A stretch of DNA of 35,224 bases from Chloroflexota bacterium (GTDB taxonomy: Bacteria > Chloroflexota > Anaerolineae > Aggregatilineales > Phototrophicaceae). The stretch covers positions 1-35,224 of the forward strand of contig WTGN01000009.1 in NCBI GenBank assembly GCA_011523545.1. Reading direction: 5' to 3'. Positions 1-7,903 of this stretch are shown piece by piece. Each line of letters begins with the position of its first letter. Positions within the stretch are counted from its first letter, which is position 1. Under the pieces are notes generated by a model. It did no database searches, was not told the origin of the DNA, and worked only from the letters and a program-made list of their open reading frames with translations. Both the position numbers and the translations under genes were made by a program.

Positions 1-11
1 CCACCCCCCGG

Positions 12-39
12 CCCCCTCCCCGACGAGTCAGGGAGGGGG
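12..39. repeat. Dispersed palindromic repeat, family A (copy 1)
   Basis: A 9-bp perfect inverted repeat, CCCCCTCCC (12-20) and GGGAGGGGG (31-39), encloses a loop with a further GAC/GTC pairing. The C-rich flank at 1-11 resembles, in reverse complement, the flank of the copy near 21892. The shared pattern is CTCCCC..CCCT, a short loop, GGGGA.GGGG, then a G-rich tail. There is no T tract, so it is better read as a dispersed repeat than as an intrinsic terminator. Confidence 0.6.
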
Positions 40-68
40 AGCTATGGACACGGCGACTGAGTTGTCTC

Positions 69-1223
69 TTGATTGGCGTCGTATGGCTGCTGGCGGTCGC
101 CATTGCCCTTGAGTTAGGTCTGCGCTTGTTCGTTGAGGCGCTGCCGCCACGCTTGCAAGAAGTGACCTATACGGTTGTGCGCGGCGTGCCATTTCCCGAA
201 CGTTGGGACCGCGCCTGGGTGCGCAACCCCGATCACTATTTCATCGTGAAGCCCGGCCTTGTCAATGCGCCGCAATTCGGCAGCCCGCAGGTGCGGTTCC
301 ACGTCAGCACCATCGAGCTGTGGCCTGGCGGCGGCATCGGCTTCCGCAATCGCCCGGTGGATTATTTTGTCGACGCGGTTGTCGTTGGCGATTCCTTCGC
401 CTTCTGTTTCACCGAGCGAGCCGACTGCTGGGTGACGCAATTTGAAGCGACTACGGGATTGGGGCTGGTGAATCTCGGCCTGCCAGCGACGGGCAGCCAC
501 AGCCATCTGCTGGTCCTGCGCGATTTCGCCCTGCCCTTCAAGCCGCCGCTCGTGATTTGGCAATTCTTCGGCAATGACTTCAATGACGACTATGGTCTCT
601 TCAGCGCCAACGGGAAGATTGAGCCGCTGGCGGAAGAGGCCGTCGATGACGCCGTCCCGCGGGATGGGGTCGGGGCCCGGCTGCGGGCGGCATCCGCCCT
701 TTATGCTGTAGTCGAAAATGTCTTGCGCGGCCAGCGCCGCTTCCAAGACCCGGATGCCGCGAAGTTTGACGAGCGCTATGAAGTGACGCTGGGCAACGGC
801 GAAACCCTGCGTTTCGGGCAGCCCTACGAACCGGAAGCGATGGATATGTCGCGGCCGGTCAATCAGGCTGGCTACGAGCTTTCGCGCGCGGCATTTGAAG
901 AGGCGAAGGCGCTGGTATCGTCCTGGGGCGGCCAGCTAGTTGTGATGCTCGCGCCGACGCGGGAAGAAGTCTACCAATCGCTGACGGCCGCTGCGATGGG
1001 AAGCGATCTCGAGGCGATACGCGGCGCGCGGCTGGCGATGCTTGATCTCTGCGCCGAACTGGAGTTGACTTGCTACGATGCGCTGGGAGATTTGCAGCGG
1101 CGGGCGGCCAAGGGCGACCTGCTTTACTATGCCGATGACATGCATTGGAATCCGCTGGGCAATTCTGTAGTCGCCGGCTTGCTGCGGGATTGGCTGGCTG
1201 CGGGCGGTTTCTTGGGCAGTTGA
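69..1223 (+). CDS. Membrane-anchored SGNH/GDSL-type hydrolase or acyltransferase
   Basis: The N-terminus is a hydrophobic segment (about residues 2-25) that looks like a signal anchor, so the catalytic part is probably outside the membrane. SGNH landmarks are in order: VVVGDSF with the nucleophile Ser in block I, FFGNDFNDD for the block III Asn, and DDMHWNPLGN with the Asp-x-x-His of block V. Proteins of this shape include AlgX/AlgJ-like polysaccharide O-acetyltransferases and esterases; the substrate cannot be told. The start is uncertain. The frame is open to the window edge, TTG at 69 is the first usable start after the repeat, and there is no clear Shine-Dalgarno. A GGAGGGGGAG-like site precedes an ATG at 44 in another frame that stops at 112, so either a frameshift or chance. 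The gene converges on the thioesterase with a 4-nt gap. Confidence 0.75.
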   Translation: MIGVVWLLAVAIALELGLRLFVEALPPRLQEVTYTVVRGVPFPERWDRAWVRNPDHYFIVKPGLVNAPQFGSPQVRFHVSTIELWPGGGIGFRNRPVDYFVDAVVVGDSFAFCFTERADCWVTQFEATTGLGLVNLGLPATGSHSHLLVLRDFALPFKPPLVIWQFFGNDFNDDYGLFSANGKIEPLAEEAVDDAVPRDGVGARLRAASALYAVVENVLRGQRRFQDPDAAKFDERYEVTLGNGETLRFGQPYEPEAMDMSRPVNQAGYELSRAAFEEAKALVSSWGGQLVVMLAPTREEVYQSLTAAAMGSDLEAIRGARLAMLDLCAELELTCYDALGDLQRRAAKGDLLYYADDMHWNPLGNSVVAGLLRDWLAAGGFLGS

Positions 1224-1227
1224 AGCG

Positions 1228-1725
1228 CTAGACGCGCATGACGCCGCAGACGGGCGCCGTCCAGGGCAGCTTCCGGTGCTGCTGTAGCAGCGCTTCCAGC
1301 TTGGCTTGGGCGGCAGGCGGGAAGGGCCGGCCGCGCCGCAGCTGCGTATCGACATTCATCATCACCACTTCCACCGTTGACGCCAGTTCTTCGCGGCTGT
1401 CGTTGACTAGGAAGCCCATGCAATAGGCGCGCTTTGGGCTCAGGTCGATCAGTCGGATATAAACGCTGACGCGATCGTCAACGAGAATCTCAGCGAGGTA
1501 ACGAATGTGCTGCTCCAGGGCGAAATTGCCGATTTCATCAGCCGCGGCGTAAGCCTCGCCCAAGCCGACGCGCTGAAAGAAGGCGACCAGGCCCTGCTCA
1601 ACCAGATGGACATAATACTGCACGTTGACGTGTTGGTTCTCATCCAGAAAGGCCGGCGGTATTGACCGTTCAAACAGGCGGTCGAGTTGACGGATGTCTT
1701 CAAGTTTGGTCTGGACTTGGGTCAT
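1228..1725 (-). CDS. Acyl-CoA thioesterase, hotdog fold
   Basis: A 165-residue protein with the 4HBT hotdog pattern. DENQHVNVQYYVHLVEQG near the N-terminus matches the Asp-x-x-x-His-x-N-x-x-Tyr signature of YbgC/FadM-like thioesterases, followed by FALEQHIRYLAEILVDDRV and a strand ending SVYIRLIDLSPKRAY. Such enzymes hydrolyse acyl-CoA thioesters in the cytoplasm. ATG 1725 is chosen over longer upstream frames because GAGAGG lies about 8 nt ahead and a TATAAT promoter sits at 1756-1761. The gene is divergent from the WD40 gene and convergent with the SGNH hydrolase. The substrate is unknown. Confidence 0.82.
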   Translation of the reverse strand: MTQVQTKLEDIRQLDRLFERSIPPAFLDENQHVNVQYYVHLVEQGLVAFFQRVGLGEAYAAADEIGNFALEQHIRYLAEILVDDRVSVYIRLIDLSPKRAYCMGFLVNDSREELASTVEVVMMNVDTQLRRGRPFPPAAQAKLEALLQQHRKLPWTAPVCGVMRV

Positions 1726-1755
1726 ACAGCCTCTCGATTGATCAGATCGGCAGCC

Positions 1756-1783
1756 ATTATAATTGTAAAGGCGGGAGGCGCAA
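1756..1783 (-). promoter_or_regulatory. Promoter for the thioesterase gene
   Basis: On the minus strand a perfect -10 box TATAAT (1756-1761) lies 16 nt downstream of TTGCGC (1778-1783, 3 of 6 matches to TTGACA). The predicted transcript starts about 20-25 nt ahead of the start codon at 1725. The AT-rich core ATTATAAT is palindromic and could also serve the divergent WD40 gene. Confidence 0.5.
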
Positions 1784-1858
1784 TATAGCTCGGCAGGCAG
1801 GAAAGGCGAGCCAGGGGGAGCGTTGGGCTTGCGGGTGATCAGTCGAGAAAATGTGACC

Positions 1859-2743
1859 ATGCTGGCGCCACTGCGAAGCGTCGGATTCGGCTGGATTTCG
1901 CGATTGCGCTGGTCGCCGAGGGGTGACATGCTGGCTCTGGGCGGCGGCGATGGCGTTGCGGTTTATGCGGGCGAAATCGGCGACGCGCCGGCTCTTCGTC
2001 TGCGCGGGCACAGCGCGCCGGTGAAGGATATCGCCTTCAGCCCGGATGGCAGCCTGCTGGCGTCATGCAGCGCCGATATGACGGTAGGCCTTTCTGCCAT
2101 CACGGCGGCTACGCCAGGCGCCATGGCGAGACTGCGCGGTCACCAGCATTCGGTCGAGGCGCTGGCATTCAGCCCCGATGGCGTCCTCCTGGCGTCGGGC
2201 GGCGCCGACCATTCCATTCGCTTATGGACTGTTGTGGACGGCGCGCAAGGGGCAATTTTGGCGGGCCATGCGGATGAGCTGACATCGCTATGTTTCACCG
2301 ACGACGGCCGCTACCTGCTCTCGGCCGGTAGAGACGGGACGGTCCGCTGCTGGGATCGGACGCTTGGCTTCCAGTCCAGGGCGCTCGGCCGACATGACGA
2401 CTGGATACGGCAGATCGCGCTGCAGCCCGGTTCTTTGATTCTGGCGTCGGCAGGAAAGGACATGATGATTCGGCTTTGGCGCTTGGCGGACGGGGCGGAA
2501 TTGCGGCGTTGGCCGGCACATGCGGGCGGGGTGGATGCCCTGGCATTCTCGCCTGATGGCGGATTGCTGGCGAGCGGCGGACGGGACAATGCGATTCGGC
2601 TCTGGGATGTGGAGTCAGGGCGCGAGCTGACGGCGCTCAACGGGCACAGGCGGCCGGTTCTGACGCTGGGCTTCAATCCAGCCGGCACGATGCTGGCCTC
2701 CGGCGCCGGTGACAATCGGGTGATGCTTTGGGCGCTCCAATGA
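1859..2743 (+). CDS. Seven-bladed WD40 repeat protein
   Basis: The 294-residue chain is almost entirely WD40 repeats, and exactly seven can be counted, with cores such as GHSAPVKDIAFSPDGSLLAS, GHQHSVEALAFSPDGVLLAS and AHAGGVDALAFSPDGGLLAS and the closing pattern IRLWDVESG. That is one complete beta-propeller with no fused kinase, NACHT or other effector domain and no signal peptide, so it probably acts as a cytoplasmic scaffold. The start is ambiguous: ATG 1859 puts blade 1 at the N-terminus, while in-frame TTG 1823 and GTG 1835 would add residues of no recognisable fold. GGGGGAG at 1814-1820 is badly spaced for TTG 1823. The partner is unknown. Confidence 0.85.
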   Translation: MLAPLRSVGFGWISRLRWSPRGDMLALGGGDGVAVYAGEIGDAPALRLRGHSAPVKDIAFSPDGSLLASCSADMTVGLSAITAATPGAMARLRGHQHSVEALAFSPDGVLLASGGADHSIRLWTVVDGAQGAILAGHADELTSLCFTDDGRYLLSAGRDGTVRCWDRTLGFQSRALGRHDDWIRQIALQPGSLILASAGKDMMIRLWRLADGAELRRWPAHAGGVDALAFSPDGGLLASGGRDNAIRLWDVESGRELTALNGHRRPVLTLGFNPAGTMLASGAGDNRVMLWALQ

Positions 2744-2824
2744 GCGTCGGCGTGATATGGCGTGCCGGAGCGCTTGTAGCTAGAATGCGCCATGATCAAA
2801 ATGACGAGAGTTGAGGAGCCGAAA

Positions 2825-3319
2825 ATGAGCGAAGCAGGCACGACCTGGGGGCAGGCGCGGGAGCGGCAGATTAGCGCAATGCGGCTGACCTGCGAGATTT
2901 TGGGCCACATCCTGCACAACGTTTCCGATGATCAAGCGCGGGCATTGCGGGATGGCCCCGATGGCTGGTCCGTCATCGAAGTCCTTTGCCACTTGCGTGA
3001 TTTTGATGAGATCTTCCACCGCCGCGCGCTGATGATGCTGGAGCGGGAGCAGCCTCAGTTGCCGGCTTATGATCATGTAGCGATGGCGGTTGAGCGCGCT
3101 TATCAGCGTGAATCAGTGGCCGACGCTTATGGCGCCCTGAAGCAGTCTCGCAGGCTCTTTGTGCAGTTCTTCGAGCAGTTGACGGCGGAACAATGGGCGC
3201 GCGGCGGCATTCATCCCGAGCGCGGACCCTTCAGCATGACCGACGCGTTGATGCAAGTCGGCGCGCACGATCTGGATCACTTGGAACAGATAACGCGTAT
3301 CCTGCGCGGCGCCGATTAA
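2825..3319 (+). CDS. DinB-like four-helix bundle protein
   Basis: A 164-residue helical protein with the DinB/YfiT pattern: WSVIEVLCHLRDFDEIFHRR carries a metal-ligand-type His after a W-x2-x-E-x-x-x-H arrangement, and the C-terminal AHDLDHLEQI supplies the H-x3-H pair. The family includes metal-dependent thiol transferases and many stress proteins of unknown reaction; nothing here fixes the substrate. ATG 2825 is preferred to ATG 2792 because GAGGAG lies at 2813-2818, 6 nt ahead. A TAGAAT that could be a -10 box lies at 2781-2786, without a clear -35. It is followed 27 nt later by xpt on the same strand and may be cotranscribed with it. Confidence 0.8.
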   Translation: MSEAGTTWGQARERQISAMRLTCEILGHILHNVSDDQARALRDGPDGWSVIEVLCHLRDFDEIFHRRALMMLEREQPQLPAYDHVAMAVERAYQRESVADAYGALKQSRRLFVQFFEQLTAEQWARGGIHPERGPFSMTDALMQVGAHDLDHLEQITRILRGAD

Positions 3320-3346
3320 AGCGGACAGTGGACCGGGAGACATAAG

Positions 3347-3925
3347 ATGAAAGAACTGGTTGAGCGCATTCGGGCCGAAGGCGTGAATCTCGGCGACGGC
3401 ATCCTCAAGGTGGATAGCATCCTCAATCACCAGCTTGATCCGCAATTGATGGCGAATATGGGCGCGGCTTTCGCCCAGCGTTTCGCCGGGACCGCCGTCG
3501 ATCGCATTCTCACGGCGGAGATTTCGGGCATCGCGCCGGCGCTGATGGCCGGCATTGAGATGAATGTGCCGGTCGTTTATGCGCGTAAACGGAAACCGAT
3601 CACTATGTCCGGCCCCGTATTTTTAGAGACGGCGCCCAGCCACACCAAGGGCGGCGAAACCCTGCTTCTGGTATCGGCGGAGTTCTTAAGCGCGGGTGAA
3701 AATGTGCTGATCATTGATGACTTCCTGGCGACCGGCAAGACGCTGCTCGCCCTTTCGCGGATCGTCTACAGCGCGGGCGCCAATCTGGTTGGCGTTGGCG
3801 TCGTGGTGGAGAAGACATTTGAAGGCGGCCGCGCCGCCATGCGGGCGAATTACGATGTGCCCATCCACGCGCTGGCGACTATCAGCGCCATGACGGGCGA
3901 TACGATTACGGTTTTGGACGAATGA
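3347..3925 (+). CDS. xpt: Xanthine phosphoribosyltransferase
   Basis: At 192 residues it matches the length and sequence plan of Bacillus Xpt along its whole length: LKVDSILNHQLDPQLM near the N-terminus, ISGIAPALMAGI, VPVVYARKRKP, and the PRPP-binding loop VLIIDDFLATGKT, ending with VGVGVVVEKTFEGGR. It converts xanthine and PRPP to XMP in purine salvage. A GGGAG site precedes ATG 3347. It converges on the oxidoreductase with only a 9-nt gap and no room for a terminator hairpin. No purine riboswitch is visible in the 27-nt upstream gap. Confidence 0.93.
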   Translation: MKELVERIRAEGVNLGDGILKVDSILNHQLDPQLMANMGAAFAQRFAGTAVDRILTAEISGIAPALMAGIEMNVPVVYARKRKPITMSGPVFLETAPSHTKGGETLLLVSAEFLSAGENVLIIDDFLATGKTLLALSRIVYSAGANLVGVGVVVEKTFEGGRAAMRANYDVPIHALATISAMTGDTITVLDE

Positions 3926-3934
3926 ACAACGGCG

Positions 3935-4996
3935 CTAGAGTTTGACTGCCGCGCCGAGCCGGGCGGAATCCTGCGCCGCCAGGGCGAATTGCAGGACCTC
4001 GCGCCCCTCCTCGCCAGTCAAGCGAGGCGTCTCGCCGGCGAAGTAAGCATCGATGAACTGTCTCGTCGAGTTGATGAAACTGTGCTCCCAGCCGACCGGC
4101 ATATCTGAATATGACCGCGTCTGCCGGTCCTTGTGCATGATCACGGGTGGCAGGTCCATCATTTTGCCGTGCCCGCGCGTCACCCAGATGACGCCTTTGG
4201 TCCCGGTGATCTCAACACGGTCGTCCTGCGCGTAATGCCGCGTATCAAGCAGCAGCTCGGGTGAATACACCGCTTCCAGCGAGCCGTAGCGATCGCCCGG
4301 GAATTTCCAGGAGACGATGGCGGGCGCGTCGAGGAACACGCCGGGGGCGATCTCGGTACTGCCGATCCAGGCGTGAACTTCTTCCGCCATGCCCATAAAA
4401 TGCCAGCCCAGGGCGAATTTATGGTGGCCGTCATCAAAGAGCAGTGGGCCGCCGCCGCATTCTTCCGGGTTATGACGCCAGGCGCGCGCCGACGCCGGCA
4501 CCGCCCACTCGGTCGGGCTGCTGCCGGAATTGCTCTTGATGCGGATGGTCAGCGGGTCGCCAATTTCGCCATTGTCAATCAAGGCTTTGGCGCGTTGCAC
4601 AGGCGGGTAGAAAATGAAATTCTCGTAGACCTTTAGGATGAGGCCCGCCTCTTTGGCGGCAGCAATCATCTCGTCGGCTTGCGCCAGGCTGAGCGCCATT
4701 GGCTTTTGCACGGAAACATGTTTGCCCGCCGCCAGCGCATCAAGCGTCGCCCGCTGATGCAAGTGATGCGGCAGCAGGATTTCCACCAGGTCGATCTCAT
4801 CCAATGCCAGCATGTCATGATAATTGCTGAAGATTCGCTCTGCCGCGACGCCCCAGCGCCGGCCGCGCTCATGCGCGAGATCGATGCTGCTGTCGCAGAC
4901 GGCGACGATATCCGCCCGCTCGTCGTCCAGATACGCGAGCGCATGCAAGTCGGATATTCTTCCTGTGCCAATGAAGGCGGCGCGCAATTTGTCCAT
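3935..4996 (-). CDS. Gfo/Idh/MocA family NAD(P)-dependent oxidoreductase
   Basis: The N-terminal Rossmann fold begins RAAFIGTGRISDLHALAY with the GxGxxx(x)H nucleotide-binding turn. It continues with LVEILLPHHLHQRATLDALAAGKHVSVQKP, where QKP stands in for the usual EKP containing the catalytic Lys. The C-terminal half (from about residue 130) is the alpha/beta substrate-binding domain with GGGPLLFDDGHHKFAL. The family oxidises sugars, inositols and related polyols; the substrate cannot be assigned. ATG 4996 follows AAGAGA; an in-frame GTG at 5008 would add four residues. The gene is divergent from the GNAT-like gene. Confidence 0.87.
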   Translation of the reverse strand: MDKLRAAFIGTGRISDLHALAYLDDERADIVAVCDSSIDLAHERGRRWGVAAERIFSNYHDMLALDEIDLVEILLPHHLHQRATLDALAAGKHVSVQKPMALSLAQADEMIAAAKEAGLILKVYENFIFYPPVQRAKALIDNGEIGDPLTIRIKSNSGSSPTEWAVPASARAWRHNPEECGGGPLLFDDGHHKFALGWHFMGMAEEVHAWIGSTEIAPGVFLDAPAIVSWKFPGDRYGSLEAVYSPELLLDTRHYAQDDRVEITGTKGVIWVTRGHGKMMDLPPVIMHKDRQTRSYSDMPVGWEHSFINSTRQFIDAYFAGETPRLTGEEGREVLQFALAAQDSARLGAAVKL

Positions 4997-5125
4997 CTGT
5001 CTCTTCACTTCGCCAATTCGATATGGCGCTATGGTATTACTGAATTCGGCTTCTGTTAACGGCTGGTTGTTTGCAGGCGAGCCAATTTCGGGCTATGCCT
5101 CGCGGGCGCATATTGGTCATTGGCG

Positions 5126-5155
5126 TTGTCAGGCTTCGCCGGAAAATGATACAAT
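5126..5155 (+). promoter_or_regulatory. Sigma70-type promoter for the GNAT-like/R3H/DUF89 run
   Basis: TTGTCA (5126-5131, one mismatch to TTGACA) and TACAAT (5150-5155, one mismatch to TATAAT) are spaced by 18 nt. TG at 5147-5148 makes an extended -10 (TGATACAAT). Transcription from about 5162 would exclude the ATG at 5154 as a start and supports ATG 5199. The same ATGATACAATG string recurs at 27831-27841. Confidence 0.65.
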
Positions 5156-5198
5156 GTCATTGCAGGTCTCCCCCGAAGGCGCCGGACTGAGGGTTAGC

Positions 5199-6200
5199 AT
5201 GGTCAGCAACGTCGATGCTCATTCCATAAAATTGCTCGATCTCCCGCTGATGCTGCGTCTCAAGCAGAACGCGATCGTGCTGCACAGCGAATTGGGCTTG
5301 ACCGAAGACGCGCGCGGCCAAAGCAGCGCTCTGCTTTCGAGCATCGTCTTTCCGCGCGGCTTGCATACGCTGGTCGCGCAGGTCGAAGACAAGAACGTGG
5401 TCGGGCAATTCCGCCATCGTCAGGACGAGGCCAATGCGCATATTGTGTATCTGGCGCCGACGCTCGACGAGGATGATGACGATTCGATTTGGCTGCACAT
5501 GCTTGACGCGATGGCGGAGCAGGCGGGCAAAAATGGCGCGCAGACGCTGGTCGGCGAAGTGGAATTGAGCCACCGCCTCTTTGAGACGATGCGGCGCGCC
5601 GGCTACGCGGTTTACAGCCGACAGGTCATCTGGCGCTGCGGGCCGGTGGCTGCCGCCAGCATCGCGAACGGATTGACGGTTTCGAGCGAGTCCGAGTCCG
5701 ACCAAATCGGAATCGCGGCCTTGCTCGGCAGCACAATCCCCCGGATTATGTATACGGTCATGGAGCCGTCGACGGAGATGTCGGGGCTTGTTTATCGCAA
5801 GGACGGGCGAGTTGAAGCCTACCTCGCATATTCCGAAGGCAAGCACGGCGTCTATATCATGCCGTATTTGCATCCAGAGGTGTTGAGCGACGCGCCCGGC
5901 ATTGTCGCCGCCGCCCTGCAGCAGATTGAGCGCTGCCGCCGGCTGCCGATTTATGTTTGCGTGCGCGGCTACCAAGGTTGGCTTGAGAACGCGATGCTGG
6001 ATTTGGGATTCGACCCCTGGCTGGAGCAGGCGGTGATGGTTAAGCATTTGACCGCCGGCGTTCGTCAGACGTCTTTTGAGAGCGTAAGGCTGGCGACCAG
6101 TGGCGGACAGAAACCGGCCGCCAACCTGCCGATGGTCAGCGCCGATGATTTGCGCGCTTCAAGCATGCTTCACAAACGAGACCGGGAAGCGCGCGCTTGA
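5199..6200 (+). CDS. GNAT-fold-like protein of unknown function
   Basis: A 333-residue soluble protein. Its two halves both look like degenerate GNAT acetyltransferase folds: strands and helices around IVYLAPTLD...LLDAMAEQAGKNGAQTLVGEV and then VYIMPYLHPEV...AALQQIERCRRLPIYVCVRGYQ, ending GWLENAMLDLGFDPWLEQAVM, which resembles the last GNAT helix and strand. I see no convincing acetyl-CoA-binding Q/R-x-x-G-x-G/A loop, so catalysis is doubtful. ATG 5199 has TGAGGG 5 nt ahead and lies behind the promoter at 5126-5155. It is the first of three same-strand genes, followed by the R3H ATPase 66 nt on. The assignment is by fold impression only. Confidence 0.6.
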   Translation: MVSNVDAHSIKLLDLPLMLRLKQNAIVLHSELGLTEDARGQSSALLSSIVFPRGLHTLVAQVEDKNVVGQFRHRQDEANAHIVYLAPTLDEDDDDSIWLHMLDAMAEQAGKNGAQTLVGEVELSHRLFETMRRAGYAVYSRQVIWRCGPVAAASIANGLTVSSESESDQIGIAALLGSTIPRIMYTVMEPSTEMSGLVYRKDGRVEAYLAYSEGKHGVYIMPYLHPEVLSDAPGIVAAALQQIERCRRLPIYVCVRGYQGWLENAMLDLGFDPWLEQAVMVKHLTAGVRQTSFESVRLATSGGQKPAANLPMVSADDLRASSMLHKRDREARA

Positions 6201-6266
6201 AGAAATAGACCTGACCTCAACTAATGTGAACCGGCAAACAATGTTTGGAGGACAGCCGCTCGCTAC

Positions 6267-7889
6267 ATGGATAAGAGAATAACAGACGACTTTGACGTAC
6301 TCAGGAGCATTTTGCCGGAACGGATACGCGCGGCAATTGATGAGCACGGCAATACCAGCCGACTTTTGGAAATCGTACTCGATCTGGGAAGAAAGCCGAC
6401 CGCCCGCTACATCGATAGAGAAATTGAACTGTCTGAGCACGACGTGACGGACTCGGATCTGCTTCAATTGGTCGAGGAACTCGGCGAGTTTGATGACGAC
6501 AATCGCGCGGGCATTGAGCGTTCCCTCCACCGCATTTCAGCGATTCGGAACCGGCGCGGCAAGATCGTCGGCTTGACGGCACGCATTGGAAGGGCGGTCT
6601 ATGGCACGATCGACATCATCGCCGACCTGATCGAGACGGGCCAGAGCGTACTCATTGTCGGTCCGCCGGGCGTCGGCAAGACGACTTTGCTGCGCGAGGC
6701 GGCTCGCGTGCGCGCGCGGGACAAGCGGGTGGTCATTGTCGATACTTCAAATGAGATCGGCGGCGATGGCGATATTCCGCATGAGGCGGTCGGCAAGGCG
6801 CGCCGCATGCAGGTCTCGCAGCCGGACCGCCAGCATGAGGTCATGATCGAGGCGGTCGAAAATCATAACCCTGAGGTGATCGTCATTGACGAGATCGGCC
6901 GCGAACTGGAAGCGCAGGCGGCGCGAACCATCGCCGAGCGCGGGGTGCAATTGATCGGCACGGCGCATGGCAATACGCTGGATAACCTGCTGCTGAATCC
7001 AACCTTGTCGGACTTAATCGGCGGCATCGAATCGGTGACCCTGTCGGATGACGAGGCGCGCCGGCGCGGGACGCAGAAAGTCGTGCTGGAAAGGCGTACG
7101 GCGCCGACCTTTGACATCATGATTGAGATACAAGCGCGGGACCGGCTGGTCGTGCATGCGGATGTGGCGTCGGCGGTCGATTCAATGCTGCGCAGCCGCC
7201 TCATTGCCGCCGAGTTGCGCGAACGAGATGAGACTGGCGCCATTCATGTCAGCGAATACGTCCCCGAAGCCGATTCTCGCAGCGCCCCGGCGCGGCCGGG
7301 CGCCAAGCAGGCGCATGACAATTGGCCGGCCGCCAATGCGCACGTCGTGCGCGGCACCCGTGAGAATGGCAAGACGCGCAATGAAATGAAGGACGATGTC
7401 GCCCAGGCTGCCGGGCGCGATCTGCGGCCCGTCAGCGTCTATGCCTACGGGGTGGCGCGCAACCGCCTGGAGCAGGCCGCGCGTCGCCTGGCTGTGCCCC
7501 TGCTGCTGACGGATGATTTCGGCGACGCCGAAGTGATTGTGACGCTCAAGACGCATTATCGCCGGCGCCCGCGCTTGATCAGCGATGGTGAAAAACGCGG
7601 CTTGTCGATTTATGTTTTGCGCGCCAATACGGTGACGCAAATGGAGAACTTCTTGGTGGATCTCTTCCGCTTGAATGGGCGGAAAGACGCCGATGCATTC
7701 GGCAATGCGCTGCAAGAGGCCGAGCAGGCCATCAGCCGCATACGAGCTGGCGAAGATTACATCGAGTTGAAACCGCAAGCGTCGCAAGTGCGCAAACGTC
7801 AGCATCAGTTGGCGCGGCAGGCGCATTTGCAATCGGCCAGCGTCGGCGCTGAACCGCGGCGCTATGTGACGATTTACCGCGGCGCCTAG
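6267..7889 (+). CDS. R3H-domain AAA ATPase, Ycf45/SpoIIIAA-related
   Basis: At 540 residues this matches the Ycf45 type. A P-loop ATPase related to the sporulation ATPase SpoIIIAA has Walker A GPPGVGKTT (132-140) and Walker B VIVIDEIG (about 204-211), then TAHGNTLDNLLLNPTLSDL. A variable basic linker follows (about 330-390), and a C-terminal single-stranded nucleic acid-binding R3H domain carries R509-x3-H513 in RKRQHQLARQ and ends EPRRYVTIYRG. Homologues occur in cyanobacteria, plastids and Chloroflexi; the cellular role is not established, and binding of RNA or ssDNA is expected from the R3H fold. GGAGGA at 6247-6252 is 14 nt from ATG 6267, rather far, but no nearer in-frame start exists. 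Confidence 0.9.
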   Translation: MDKRITDDFDVLRSILPERIRAAIDEHGNTSRLLEIVLDLGRKPTARYIDREIELSEHDVTDSDLLQLVEELGEFDDDNRAGIERSLHRISAIRNRRGKIVGLTARIGRAVYGTIDIIADLIETGQSVLIVGPPGVGKTTLLREAARVRARDKRVVIVDTSNEIGGDGDIPHEAVGKARRMQVSQPDRQHEVMIEAVENHNPEVIVIDEIGRELEAQAARTIAERGVQLIGTAHGNTLDNLLLNPTLSDLIGGIESVTLSDDEARRRGTQKVVLERRTAPTFDIMIEIQARDRLVVHADVASAVDSMLRSRLIAAELRERDETGAIHVSEYVPEADSRSAPARPGAKQAHDNWPAANAHVVRGTRENGKTRNEMKDDVAQAAGRDLRPVSVYAYGVARNRLEQAARRLAVPLLLTDDFGDAEVIVTLKTHYRRRPRLISDGEKRGLSIYVLRANTVTQMENFLVDLFRLNGRKDADAFGNALQEAEQAISRIRAGEDYIELKPQASQVRKRQHQLARQAHLQSASVGAEPRRYVTIYRGA

Positions 7890-7903
7890 CCAGGCTGACA
7901 GCA

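Noticed and set aside
44..112. Small ORF from ATG 44 behind a GGGAGGGGG sequence
   Set aside because: The purine run belongs to the family A repeat, and the frame stops after 22 codons inside the SGNH hydrolase gene.
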